DNA from: Paenibacillus planticolens
GTDB lineage: Bacteria > Bacillota > Bacilli > Paenibacillales > NBRC-103111
DNA: 64,000 nucleotides
Assembly: GCF_013141725.1 (NCBI RefSeq)
Contig: NZ_WHNZ01000013.1
Span: 1-64,000, forward strand
Direction of reading: 5' to 3'
In this document: positions 17,601 to 25,880 of the stretch, one piece after another
Position numbering within the stretch: the first letter of the stretch is position 1
Layout: each line of letters starts with the position of its first letter
Notes under the pieces: generated by a model
The model's database searches: none
Told to the model about the DNA's origin: nothing
What the model saw: the letters and a program-made list of their open reading frames with translations, nothing else
Made by a program: the position numbers and the translations under genes

Positions 17601-18802
17601 ATGACAGCCATAACCGTGATAGTACTATAAAAATGCTCTCCGTTATGTTTTATTCGAAAAGTTGCTGAACCTGGATTAAGGGCTGTAACTCTTTTAGTGG
17701 CGCTATCAAAAGTGAGTGCTTTAAGCCCTGAATCTGAGTAAGTTACCGATACAATTTCGTAATCCGTAACTTCCATAGTGGTTCCATCCGCGAGCTGATT
17801 AAATACTCTCAAGTCTTTGGTTTGTCCGACAGACATGATATCAGGACTCATCTTTAACTGTGGAGAAAAATTCCAAATTTGCACATTATCAAAATAAGAT
17901 CCGGCATGACCTTCAAAATAATAGTCAATTCCGCCTTGATCGTTAAATTGCCCCTTTACACTACCAAGTACAACATCAAAAGAATAGGTTCCTTGTTCAG
18001 GCAGTTTAATTTCATTACCGTTACTTGATGAAGATAATCTCAACTCATACTTATGATCCTTTAGTAGTGTTTGAGAGGCTTCTAAGGTAATAACACTATT
18101 CAAATAAATCGCAAGCTGTTCATATCCTCTGTTCAGATAGCTTATGTTCAAATCCAATCCTGCGGTGACATCCCGCAAAACAAAGTCTGAAACTGCAATC
18201 TGTGTAAAATCTATCGCTGCTATATTATTAGCACTTGGAAGACGAAGCTGAATGGCATTTGAATCGCTAGCTGCGGGAGTAAAGCTCACAAGAGTACTAT
18301 TGGGAGGAATCTTGGTATTAGCTCTAAAAGTTGATATGTATTGTTCACCTGGAATACGATAATAGCGAAGTTCAGGGATCTCACCGAAATAACGAACATT
18401 CCCGTTAAGATCTATTTCCTTGGTGAATTCCTGCGTAGTTTCACCATCGAAAGCTACGATTTTAGTAGGAGCCGTATCTGAGGTATATCCAAATTCATTG
18501 AAATTAACATTTTTCAACCTTTGATTCATTTTATCATACGGGAAGAAAGGACTGCCCATATATGACTCTTTCACCTTATCACCATCATAAGTAATGGTTG
18601 TTACGGATCCCTTATTCGTTATGTCTACAGACACCTTCGTTGGATCCTTTACGTAAACGTAACCTCTTAATCTCCCATCATCCGCTGTGTACATAAAAAA
18701 ACCTTGGAAAGCATATGAGGCAGTGGGTAAAACGATTTGGAAAATAAATATTACAACTAAAACTAAACCAATATTTTGGAAAATATTTTTCCAAGACTTC
18801 AT
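14654..18802 (-). CDS. large exported S-layer-homology protein, 1382 aa
   Basis: A cell-surface protein with a signal peptide (residues about 1-32: LVLVVIFIFQIVLPTASYAF). The long ectodomain consists of beta-rich repeats; several share patterns such as 'YEVQFLGAQFEPIG', 'YDVYFVNEQLQKIEP' and 'YSLYFVDANNSKLKP', which look like successive fibronectin-like modules of about 130 residues (roughly residues 410-910). A bacterial Ig-like segment covers about 330-400. Two glycine runs of eight residues mark linkers near residues 403 and 960. Three SLH repeats close the protein (from about 1194: DVKDDYFAKADIESLAASNV, then DVNAEDWFSQTVYTAVSSGL, then a degenerate third), anchoring it to secondary cell-wall polymer. 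No catalytic motif was seen; an adhesin or structural role is a guess. Confidence 0.85.
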   Translation of the reverse strand: MKSWKNIFQNIGLVLVVIFIFQIVLPTASYAFQGFFMYTADDGRLRGYVYVKDPTKVSVDITNKGSVTTITYDGDKVKESYMGSPFFPYDKMNQRLKNVNFNEFGYTSDTAPTKIVAFDGETTQEFTKEIDLNGNVRYFGEIPELRYYRIPGEQYISTFRANTKIPPNSTLVSFTPAASDSNAIQLRLPSANNIAAIDFTQIAVSDFVLRDVTAGLDLNISYLNRGYEQLAIYLNSVITLEASQTLLKDHKYELRLSSSSNGNEIKLPEQGTYSFDVVLGSVKGQFNDQGGIDYYFEGHAGSYFDNVQIWNFSPQLKMSPDIMSVGQTKDLRVFNQLADGTTMEVTDYEIVSVTYSDSGLKALTFDSATKRVTALNPGSATFRIKHNGEHFYSTITVMAVITGGGGGGGGFYFWNILEDQDPVRGQIHPKVSWMTSLEPNYSGYTLTFSDINGRAIGQAINVSKQEATDTGYKVDIPSSSLPAGAVYVDLYPKDLAGHTGSEMYRMQIFDNTTSSPVHTGGNSAIPAPVFQDVKFDDQDTRLWSLGGSISWYDASTSASPATSYSLYFVDANNSKLKPIAEIPRNNYKRPYQPIDLPSYEITFPNGLTMPAGAQRIGIFGKNAQGESTEGVYFGFWDRIAGTLGNDYFEDADNRAGHINGTLRWTPMLNEANIKGYEVQFLGAQFEPIGASFAQIEKGKHQYSVSMQENQIPAGAKVIALRAVNADGQKLHVGLYSISDNISAETASTLPVDRQLLGIQQIIFTDLDGEAGEIGGYFFFYADYYALNSTITHYDVYFVNEQLQKIEPIISLSKNNFGSYSTSIPMNTKVPNGATKLAIYGVTSTGESMPSTIDINDRIYSPSLLPSQINITNNKSDTADTITITGLQANDTVSVYRDADSLTEFLVGTVGSNATSITFSVPQLGTTAGNLYFSIQRNGGIPSLKVQKAYDKEPVVGGGGGGGGPMGPAASFKWDIVNQNGTIRIVSSIEPDQMKKLAEEQVKAGKREIPIDLKTNAEGYDFQLNTDSINAVQDKQADTILVVNTTVGTARIPFAVLQEALKANGGTDKMSLKISIDGLSTANQQELERTIASNGGTSVGKALSYELSLMDNNKTVASIDSFSEFVGHMILLPKDFKLNPGEKLNGAVWDPTTKTLISVPLTLTLDKDGKPAYATLWRKGNSIYTVFKSQKQFADVKDDYFAKADIESLAASNVIQGFEDGSFRADASVTRAEFATLLVRGLGLKPTSGAYKGFSDVNAEDWFSQTVYTAVSSGLLSGYEDGTFRPAQSITHQEAITMIGNALKFINASTKLDESERARYLLRMSELSLSVDDWAVDSAALALKRNILNASNGFSFEKDAAATRGETALLINKLLQNAAWPAN

Positions 18803-18882
18803 ACTTTCGATCCACCTCTACCTTTTATGAGATAATTAGACAAAAATATTATATCACAAAAGATATAAGCATCTGTTCCATA

Positions 18883-20397
18883 TTATTCCTTAATAAAATA
18901 TCTTTTTATATCCTCAGATAGCGCAAGATACAGCTCTTCGCTGGGCGCAAGCTGTACAGCATGTTCAATTTGATTCTTAGCATTCAGATAATCATTGCGA
19001 TCATTAGTTTTGTTTCCCAGCAAGACATATACTTTGGCCATTTCGTAATAAGACGAAGCCGCCCAAGGCATCATTTTTTGCACCCTGGAAAAATTTTTCA
19101 CTGCCATTTGCAGTTCCCCGATAGCAACGTTGTTTTGACCTCTCACCTGAATGAAATTCCCTACCGTCACCCAACTTGTGAACAATAACATTGCTGCCAA
19201 AGAAATGGATACTATTGTTTTTGTAAATATGCCGGGTTGGAACACGATCACAGCTCTGCATGGACTCTCCCCTATAGCGTACTCAATAAGCATCAATAAA
19301 AGAGCGAACACTAGCAGGAAACTAAAATCAAAGTCAAAACCAGCATGCAGCAGCAGCACTGTGCCCGCAAGTAAAATACCCTTTATCCATAAGAGGGATG
19401 AGTTTGCCTCAGTTGGCTTCAAAGATTTAATAAGAATAAAACTTTTATAATAAAAATACAGGACAATGAAAATAAACAGCAACGATCCGAAAACTCCGAT
19501 ATCCAATGCTAATTGGAGATAATGATTATGGACAAAACGAACAAAATACGCCTCGGATTGATACTTGGATTGCAGCACACTCCACCCGCCACCGCCGGTT
19601 CCTAACCACCAATTGTCGGCAATCATAGACAGGCTATCTTTCCAATAAACAAGTCTCATTCGGAACTCAGAGGTTTCTGGCTGAATCGTTTTAAGCCTTG
19701 ACCAAAAAAAGAGAACGTCTTTCTTTAATAGAGCTGTCACTATAAAACTAATAAGATGAACCCACACGATTTGCAGCCAAATGCTTCGTTTGCGAAACTC
19801 TTGAAACATAACTAATGCAATCAGAGACAATAACCATAGTACCCAAACCGCTCTGGAATACGTAAACATGAGTCCTGTCGCTTGAATAATCATAAGGGTA
19901 AAATCACTTTTACTAGCTTTCCTTACATAAAACAAGAACGTTATTAGTAAAGAAATCAACAAAAAAATAGCTAGTGCATTCGCATAGCCAATGGTCGATT
20001 CCAACCGGTTTTGCCTGTTCATCTGAAAAACAATGCCAACCACGACTAGGAATCCCCCCATATAAGGAAGCCATCGGAATACTTTCATCATCTGCTCTTT
20101 AGCGAGGGTAGAGAATAGAATAGAAAATGGAAGCAAGGCGGTTATTTTGATGGCCTCTAAAATGGCTTTTTCCATATCTGCCGCGATAAACACACTTGAC
20201 CAGTAACCTAGAACGATTAGAAACAAAAATAGATGTACTAGGTGCAAGCGCACTTGTTTTAGCGTAAGGCTGCAGATCAGAAATGAAGCGCCCAGAAAAA
20301 TATTGGCGAATAAATAATTCAACTCGTATAGATACCCTTGTTTGAGGATGCCAATCCCCAAAAAGAGGATAATGACGATATGGGAAAATTTGTGAAT
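18883..20397 (-). CDS. O-antigen ligase/polymerase-type membrane protein with TPR-like tail
   Basis: A polytopic membrane protein with about ten hydrophobic spans and the Wzy_C loop WWLGTGGGGWSVLQSKYQSE followed by RFVHNHYLQLALDIG, typical of O-antigen ligase-like enzymes. These act on undecaprenyl-linked glycans at the outer membrane face. The C-terminal 90 residues (KNFSRVQKMMPWAASSYYEM, AKNQIEHAVQLAPSEELYLA) look like TPR helices. Standard gene calling would start at TTG 20361, which has no ribosome site and cuts into the first span. An in-frame ATT at 20397 has a perfect GGAGG eight bases upstream, and the twelve extra codons complete the first span (HIVIILFL). An in-frame TAA lies just above it, so this extent is bounded. 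The substrate may be a wall or capsule glycan. Confidence 0.75.
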   Translation of the reverse strand: MHKFSHIVIILFLGIGILKQGYLYELNYLFANIFLGASFLICSLTLKQVRLHLVHLFLFLIVLGYWSSVFIAADMEKAILEAIKITALLPFSILFSTLAKEQMMKVFRWLPYMGGFLVVVGIVFQMNRQNRLESTIGYANALAIFLLISLLITFLFYVRKASKSDFTLMIIQATGLMFTYSRAVWVLWLLSLIALVMFQEFRKRSIWLQIVWVHLISFIVTALLKKDVLFFWSRLKTIQPETSEFRMRLVYWKDSLSMIADNWWLGTGGGGWSVLQSKYQSEAYFVRFVHNHYLQLALDIGVFGSLLFIFIVLYFYYKSFILIKSLKPTEANSSLLWIKGILLAGTVLLLHAGFDFDFSFLLVFALLLMLIEYAIGESPCRAVIVFQPGIFTKTIVSISLAAMLLFTSWVTVGNFIQVRGQNNVAIGELQMAVKNFSRVQKMMPWAASSYYEMAKVYVLLGNKTNDRNDYLNAKNQIEHAVQLAPSEELYLALSEDIKRYFIKE

Positions 20398-20422
20398 AGT
20401 GTTGTCCTCCGTTTAATTCTTG

Positions 20423-20986
20423 TTATTCAATTTCATCCTCATAATCAGCAGCGAATCCATAATATATCTCACATAGCTGATCATGAAACCCCCAACCCAT
20501 TCCATCTGTATCATTAACAATTCCTAGCAATCTGTCTCGAAATCTGAAATACAATCCGTTGTCGTCAATTGTTTGAATTTTTTGAAGTGCATTGGCGTAA
20601 GTAGATTCCATACTATAATAATAGGATTCGTACATGTCGCCATATTCGTTCGCTAATTCGACACCTAATTCCACATAGTAGATCATCAAATCAATTGTTT
20701 TGACTTGGTTATTGCATAGTCTATCAAATTCTGTAATCGCCTTCTTCGCTTCTGCTAATTTCAATTTTGCTTCCCCGCGCTCAGGATAGAACTGGTGTAA
20801 AATCTTCTTTTTTGCTTCATCGAACAATTGATTCTCCGTACTTTCCGGATCCAGCAACATATGAATGTACTTTTTGACATCCGGACTGGATTTATAATTA
20901 TCAACAATAATCGAGATTAAAGTATCCGCTCCATAAGATTTTAGTTCTTTCTTAAGCTGAGGTATTGTAAGCTTGCTCATGAACAA
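20423..20986 (-). CDS. DUF6155-like protein
   Basis: A 187-aa soluble, helix-rich protein. The start (LTIPQLKKELKSYGADTLIS, then YKSSPDVKKYIHMLL) resembles the DUF6155 family as I remember it, whose function is unknown. The middle is rich in charged helices (AKLKLAEAKKAITEFDRLCN) and tyrosines (YESYYYSMES). The last part is acidic. TTG 20986 has GAAGGG seven bases upstream; ATG 20980 is the alternative. The gene follows the primase-helicase by 36 bp on the same strand with no terminator between, so they are probably co-transcribed. Confidence 0.65.
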   Translation of the reverse strand: MFMSKLTIPQLKKELKSYGADTLISIIVDNYKSSPDVKKYIHMLLDPESTENQLFDEAKKKILHQFYPERGEAKLKLAEAKKAITEFDRLCNNQVKTIDLMIYYVELGVELANEYGDMYESYYYSMESTYANALQKIQTIDDNGLYFRFRDRLLGIVNDTDGMGWGFHDQLCEIYYGFAADYEDEIE

Positions 20987-21022
20987 TCACTATCCCTTCA
21001 TTTGTTTGGAAATCTGATAATT

Positions 21023-23455
21023 CTACAACTCCATGCCGCTATATCCCATAGCCCGATACCCTTTTACCCTCTTCCTGTACATGCCCATAAGAAGCGGCAC
21101 CTGGATATCAACATAGTCGTATATCTGCACGTCTTGTTTGTTCGCATGCGATCGGTGCAATCTTCCGGCGTACTGCTGCAAGCTCCCTTTCCAGGAGATC
21201 GGATGAACTAGAAATAACGTATCCAGCCTTGCATCATCGAATCCTTCTCCAATTAATTTCCCCGTAGCGATAAAGACCCGTTCTTCCGAATCAGGAATGT
21301 CAGCTATCCGCTGACGAATCTCCTCACGCTGTTTTTTGCCCATTCCGCCGCGTAGTACGATTACGTTTTTCGCGAACCTTTCTAGTTTTTTTTCAAAATA
21401 CTCAACATGTGCCGTTCGCTCTGCAAGCAGGATTGGCGACCTACCTTGGTCTAAACATTTTAAAAGATCGTCAAATATTAAATCATTTCTCTTCTCATCC
21501 TCAACCAACAATTGGTAGATAGTCTGAATGGATGGGACTGCTTGTAAAGAGGGCAGTTGAAAAGATGTGTACCTTGGTATTACTTTGTGTTCAAACCCCC
21601 GTACGAAAGCTTGTGACTTCGCATCAATTCTAGTACGAATAGGACCGCACTGCATAAGTACTATTGGCTGTTGTCCATCTTGCCGAGTTGGCGTTGCCGT
21701 TAGGCCTACAACATACTTTGCATTTGCTTTTTTCAAAACCTGCTCAAAGCTGAAAGCTGATACATGATGACATTCATCAACAATTACCTGTCCATACTCT
21801 GTTAAATAATCCTTGATCTGGCCCTTATGATTCAAACTTTGAATAACGGCAATATCAATAACACCCGTACGTTTCTCCCTACCGCCACCGATGACACCGA
21901 TCTCTTTTGCATCCAAATTTAGAAAAGTACTTAATCGTTCCTTCCATTGATCCATCAATTCACGGCGATGCACCAGCACTAGTGTGTTTACTTTTCTAGA
22001 AGCGATAATGGAAGCTGCCACCACCGTTTTTCCGAATGCGGTCGTCGCTGATAAAACTCCTGTATCATGGGCTAAAATCGATCTAGCCGCTGCATCCTGC
22101 AAAATAGAGAGCTTCCCGGTAAAGTTAACGTCAACCTCCACTCCCTTGTTTCTCTCATCTAAAATGGTTAATTCCGCACCATATTTTTCAAATAAATTGG
22201 AAAGCTGATTCAGACAACCTCTAGGGAGGGCCACATACTTACTAAAATCCTCTGCACAACCTATGACGCGAGGCTTCCCGTACGTTGATAAACGCATCGC
22301 TTGAGTTTTATAAAAATCAGGATTTGGAAAGGATGCAAGCCGAATTACTTGGTTGATCATCTGTGCGGACAAGCCTTTTTTCTCAATATAAATCATATTA
22401 GACAGAGTAATATGCACCTTCGATGGTACTAACATATCAGCTTTAACTTCATCAAAAACAATTTGCTGCGTATCCCATGGTCTATCCTCGTCTATTTCCT
22501 CGTCCCAAATTCCGACATTCAGAACATTTGAAGTCCTTGTTATTTCATGAACTTTACTTTCAACCTGAGACAACGTCATTTTTCTTAACCCTGACAAAAA
22601 ACTCCATTGATCCTCATACGGAACTAAATTCTCGTCTACGAAAACGCTGTTCCCCTCTTTACGAGGAGCTCCTTGCAAGGGAAGGGCGATTAGATTTCCA
22701 AAACCTCCTTTTGGAAGCGTATCTTGATTAGGAAATAAACGATCGTAAGAATCCAGTCCAAGCTCATTTCTACTCTCCATCGTTTTGGTTAAAAGCGCAC
22801 ACCCTAATTTCCGAGCCAAGCTAGCTTCAATAGGCTGATCAAAAAATATCCATACATGCCCTCCGTCTCCTGAACGAGATCGCTCCAATGCAGCAGGTAC
22901 TTGCAGCATCGTGCATGTCTCCATGACAGCAGCCGCATCCTGCTTCCAGTTTCGTTTATCAAAATCGATGGCCACGAACCAACAAGTCTCGTCTTGGAGC
23001 ATGGGATATATCCCGATAGTATGGTTAATTTTTGCATCAAGATGATCAGATATGATTTCATCCGTAATAGGAATAAATTCTCTATGCGAGCAGTCTGCGC
23101 ATTTGATTTGAGGCTTTTTACATACAAAAGACCATTCGTTTTTACACGCCGGCGAATATCCCGACTTCCCGGTTTTACTTTGCCATCTATTCGGGTACAC
23201 ATCTTCACGACCACGAAATAGGCTGCGGAATACTTCAATCTTTTCCTTCGGAGAAGAGTAATTGTGGATAGATCCTTTTTCAGCTTCGAACTTGATGACA
23301 GCCTCATTAATTACTTCCACAGGAGGATCGACAGAAGCTAGTGCAGAATTTTCTTTTGTCATATCAAAAAGTCTTTGCCTTAATTGAAGATTCTCTTGTT
23401 TTAACTGCTCTATCTCTTTCAGGGCAAGGTCGAGTTTTCTTTCCAGGCTCGTCAT
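21023..23455 (-). CDS. TOTE-type primase-helicase (AEP domain plus SF2 helicase)
   Basis: An 810-aa nucleic-acid enzyme. Residues 1-40 form a coiled coil (LERKLDLALKEIEQLKQENL). A Cys-rich segment (CKKPQIKCADC, near 120) and an archaeo-eukaryotic primase-like domain follow, with the catalytic DxD in CWFVAIDFDKRN (about 160), GDGGHVWIFFDQPIEA (about 200) and GGFGNLIALPLQG. This is the family named in Pfam as the TOTE conflict system primase. The SF2 helicase has a degenerate Walker A (SATTAFGKTVVAAS, about 468), DECHH (about 560), GLTATPTR and the C-terminal arginine-finger motif QQYAGRLHRSH (about 765). The ATG at 23455 has TGGAGGAAGT upstream. Related proteins are suspected of acting in genome conflicts; a DUF6155-like gene follows. 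Confidence 0.85.
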   Translation of the reverse strand: MTSLERKLDLALKEIEQLKQENLQLRQRLFDMTKENSALASVDPPVEVINEAVIKFEAEKGSIHNYSSPKEKIEVFRSLFRGREDVYPNRWQSKTGKSGYSPACKNEWSFVCKKPQIKCADCSHREFIPITDEIISDHLDAKINHTIGIYPMLQDETCWFVAIDFDKRNWKQDAAAVMETCTMLQVPAALERSRSGDGGHVWIFFDQPIEASLARKLGCALLTKTMESRNELGLDSYDRLFPNQDTLPKGGFGNLIALPLQGAPRKEGNSVFVDENLVPYEDQWSFLSGLRKMTLSQVESKVHEITRTSNVLNVGIWDEEIDEDRPWDTQQIVFDEVKADMLVPSKVHITLSNMIYIEKKGLSAQMINQVIRLASFPNPDFYKTQAMRLSTYGKPRVIGCAEDFSKYVALPRGCLNQLSNLFEKYGAELTILDERNKGVEVDVNFTGKLSILQDAAARSILAHDTGVLSATTAFGKTVVAASIIASRKVNTLVLVHRRELMDQWKERLSTFLNLDAKEIGVIGGGREKRTGVIDIAVIQSLNHKGQIKDYLTEYGQVIVDECHHVSAFSFEQVLKKANAKYVVGLTATPTRQDGQQPIVLMQCGPIRTRIDAKSQAFVRGFEHKVIPRYTSFQLPSLQAVPSIQTIYQLLVEDEKRNDLIFDDLLKCLDQGRSPILLAERTAHVEYFEKKLERFAKNVIVLRGGMGKKQREEIRQRIADIPDSEERVFIATGKLIGEGFDDARLDTLFLVHPISWKGSLQQYAGRLHRSHANKQDVQIYDYVDIQVPLLMGMYRKRVKGYRAMGYSGMEL

Positions 23456-23524
23456 ACTTCCTCCATTTAGAACGTTTGTAAGTCTAGTTTATCATAAAGA
23501 ATTCATAAAAATTTACGACTAGAT

Positions 23525-23552
23525 AAGAAAAACCCAGCCAGCGGCTAGGTCC
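23525..23552 (-). terminator. hairpin terminator upstream of the primase-helicase
   Basis: The minus strand reads CCTAGCC-GCT-GGCTGGG followed by TTTTT. It would stop transcription arriving from the 23.6-24.3 kb region and so isolate the primase-helicase unit. Confidence 0.65.
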
Positions 23553-23591
23553 TTGTCTAAAGCCATACATTTGAGCATAGGGAGGAATTGG

Positions 23592-24040
23592 ATATTGGGG
23601 CTTTCGCTTTTTCATCACCCTTCGGACACAGCGGCCGTTATATTCGCGAAAAGCGTCGTGTCTCTCTGCCGACGGACACCAGTGTCCTTATTTTGCAATT
23701 TCGGGAAGAATTCAGTCCCCAAGTGAGCAAGTAACAGCACTGGTGTCCGTTACATGTTCGAAGAGGTTCCTTTCCATTGAACAAGGGCCTCTCAGTCCGC
23801 TAGTGAGGACAAAAACTGCTCTAACGCCATTACGTCTGCTGAAAATGACGGAGAAGGAAACATCCTGCGGCTTGCAATAAAAAGCAAACCTTCCCTCTCC
23901 ACGTGATAACTGCAAAAGTGCAGGTAATTTGAATGCTCTAGTACGATTTCGCTGACTTTGATGTAAAAGTACAGGTAATTTCGGTGAATTGCGCCATTTT
24001 GGCCATTTCTAGTGAATTTACCTGTACAAATGCAGTTATT
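23592..24040. repeat. palindrome-rich intergenic repeats
   Basis: Between 23456 and 24183 there is no credible gene. ACGGACACCAGTG (23672-23684) recurs inverted at 23738-23750, and GGACAC/GTGTCC forms a palindrome at 23674-23687. A second group has AACTGCAAAAGTGCAGGTAA (23908-23927), a shifted copy ending AAAAGTACAGGTAATTTC (23964-23981), and an inverted copy at 24013-24037. The second and third form one long imperfect hairpin of about 75 bp. The layout resembles REP/BIME-like elements. Confidence 0.65.
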
Positions 24041-24104
24041 GATTGAACTGCACTTGAAGATGCTGATTTTGATGTACTTTCTACAGTCCGCATTGAAATT
24101 CTGA

Positions 24105-24146
24105 CAAAAAAACCGTCCAACTCACAGTAGAGTGAATAGACGGTAT
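24105..24146 (-). terminator. terminator after the 48-aa gene
   Basis: Minus strand: ACCGTC and GACGGT arms with an inner ACTC/GAGT pairing, followed by seven T. It lies about 40 bp past the stop of the 48-aa gene. Confidence 0.7.
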
Positions 24147-24183
24147 TGTAGAAGCATATTTGATCAGAGGGATTCCTAGTTCT

Positions 24184-24330
24184 TTATTCCTCACGCGATC
24201 TGTTTACCTCTTCCAATAGTTCCCTTCCTCTTTCAGGGGACAGTGTCCCGGCTGCTTCAAGAAGATCATCAATGGAGTAATCATCATCTTGTGCTTCAAC
24301 CGTTTGAGAATCGTTTTTTGGGGGAATCAT
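24184..24330 (-). CDS. acidic small protein, 48 aa
   Basis: An unannotated short gene with an excellent ribosome site (TGGAGGAATAAAC directly before ATG 24330) and its own terminator. The product starts MIPPKNDSQTVEAQDDD and continues YSIDDLLEAAGTLSPERGRE before an acidic end (EEVNRSREE). It is strongly acidic and probably helical in its second half, with no membrane span, signal peptide or cysteine. I do not recognise it. The next gene upstream (24365) ends only 34 bp before it, so both may share a transcript. Confidence 0.6.
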   Translation of the reverse strand: MIPPKNDSQTVEAQDDDYSIDDLLEAAGTLSPERGRELLEEVNRSREE

Positions 24331-24364
24331 GTTTATTCCTCCAATATAAAATATAATACGTTTA

Positions 24365-24757
24365 TTATATCAACTTCTTCCCCACGCGTTTCCCCTTCGC
24401 CTTCTCCAAATTCCGACCAACCCTATACTTTACAATCCTGCTGATTAATTCATAAGGCATCGGCTTTCCTAAAGGAAATTGCAAAGTCCCTTTCGACGAA
24501 TGATACTCTGCCACTTCATCCTGGAATTCATGAATCCCGTCCGGTGCAGGATAGAACCCGATATGATTTTTGAAAGCCGCAAAGTGCACCAGATTCCCAT
24601 GAAGCTCAAAAGTAGGCATCGCATAACTGATCTTTTCCTTAGCATCCGGCGCGGACTCTTTGATTACGGCTCTTAGCGTTTGGAGTATTTCCTGAACCTC
24701 CGGCGAACATGCTGAGATATACTCATCGATGGATGTGTACGTAATTTTTTCTTTCAT
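24365..24757 (-). CDS. DUF1801 domain protein (YdhG-like)
   Basis: A 130-aa protein of the DUF1801/YdhG family. The hallmark stretch is visible: SIDEYISACSPEVQEILQTL, ISYAMPTFELHGNLVHFAAF, IGFYPAPDGIHEF and SSKGTLQFPLGKPMPYELIS. B. subtilis YdhG (Fra) was proposed to be a frataxin-like iron chaperone; whether that holds here is unknown. The basic C-terminus (KAKGKRVGKKL) is common in the family. ATG 24757 is preceded by GGAGGAGAACCC. Confidence 0.88.
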   Translation of the reverse strand: MKEKITYTSIDEYISACSPEVQEILQTLRAVIKESAPDAKEKISYAMPTFELHGNLVHFAAFKNHIGFYPAPDGIHEFQDEVAEYHSSKGTLQFPLGKPMPYELISRIVKYRVGRNLEKAKGKRVGKKLI

Positions 24758-24834
24758 GGGTTCTCCTCCCGCGGATATCTAGATCCTGTTTATCATATTA
24801 TTACCATAATATCACAGTTCCCCCTCCCCATAAC

Positions 24835-24872
24835 AAAAAAACAGCCAACCCCCTAAAGGATTAGCCGCTCTA
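24835..24872 (-). terminator. terminator after the epimerase-type gene
   Basis: Minus strand: an 8-bp stem with G-T pairs (GCTAATCC with GGGTTGGC) followed by TGTTTTTTTG, just past the stop at 24876. Confidence 0.65.
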
Positions 24873-24875
24873 TCA

Positions 24876-25745
24876 TTACTGCTCCATCAGCTTATATTGA
24901 GGCTGCCAGCCTAATAATCTCTTCGCTTTCGCGTTGGAAATCAGCGACGTTCTTCCCTCGAGCGGAGAGCGAATATCTTTAACGCCGGGGAGGTATTTCT
25001 CCACCAAATCCCGGGTTAACCGATTCGACGAGCTGTCATCCGCAGCGATGATCAACGCCTCCGCGCCAAGCCCGTCCGCTTCAATGGCTTTGAGACAAGC
25101 CGAAGCAACGTCCCTTGCATCGATATAAGACCACAGAATGCGCAAACGGGCATCAGTATCATCGAAGTTGGCTTTCAGCTGCGCATAACTCTCGGGAACA
25201 AGAATATTGCCTAAGCGGAAACTAACCACCTGCATCCCCGTACGCCGATTGAACGCCTGTGCGGTTACTTCGTTCACGACCTTGGACAAGCCATAGCTGT
25301 CTTCCGGAAGCTGCGGATGCTCTTCGTCGATCGGAATATACTGAGGCTCGAAAAACTCGCTGGCAAAACAAATGCCATAAGACGACTCACTCGAAGCGAG
25401 CACGACTTTCCCGATGCCCAAGTTCGCAGCCGCCTCCAAAATATTGTAGGTGCTCATCACATTATTGCGGAAGCATACATCATTCGTGTGCGTATATGCC
25501 TGAGGAATAGCGGCAAAATGCACAATACCCGCCACTTCGCGCCGATTCCCGGTGCTAAATTGCGACAAGGCATTATGTACCTGCCCCAAATCATTGAGAT
25601 CCGTAATGATCGTCCGACAAATCGGCTCCTCCGGAGCCTTCACGTCCAAATTAATAACATCATAATTATTTTCTACAAAATGTTTTAAAATCCACTGGCC
25701 CGCTTTGCCGCTGCCGCCAGTTACAATGATTCGTTTTTTCTCCAT
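24876..25745 (-). CDS. NAD-dependent epimerase/dehydratase family protein
   Basis: An extended short-chain dehydrogenase/reductase. The NAD site is IIVTGGSGKAGQWILKHF (GxxGxxG, residues 5-22). VHFAAIPQAYTH is the loop after beta-4. The catalytic Tyr and Lys are in EDSYGLSKVVNE (YxxxK), with the Ser in LASSESSYG. About 289 aa, near the family length. The substrate is probably a nucleotide sugar or uronate, as in uronate dehydrogenase-like members, but the sequence does not decide it. ATG 25745 has AAGGAGG eleven bases upstream; TTG 25748 is an alternative start. It stands alone between the DUF1801 gene and the germination operon. Confidence 0.85.
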   Translation of the reverse strand: MEKKRIIVTGGSGKAGQWILKHFVENNYDVINLDVKAPEEPICRTIITDLNDLGQVHNALSQFSTGNRREVAGIVHFAAIPQAYTHTNDVCFRNNVMSTYNILEAAANLGIGKVVLASSESSYGICFASEFFEPQYIPIDEEHPQLPEDSYGLSKVVNEVTAQAFNRRTGMQVVSFRLGNILVPESYAQLKANFDDTDARLRILWSYIDARDVASACLKAIEADGLGAEALIIAADDSSSNRLTRDLVEKYLPGVKDIRSPLEGRTSLISNAKAKRLLGWQPQYKLMEQ

Positions 25746-25880
25746 CAAACTTTAATCCTCCTTATTAGCACGTACCGCTGTTTGTATACCCTGCTATTAT
25801 ACAGGGAATGCAAAAGCCGCATAAGAACTGAAAAAGTTGTCAGTTAGTAACGTTGGCGTAAGTAGGGGTAAGGCCACTCT

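Noticed and set aside
23560-24183. Small frames of 60-67 codons
   Set aside because: No ribosome sites, and they cross the inverted repeats.
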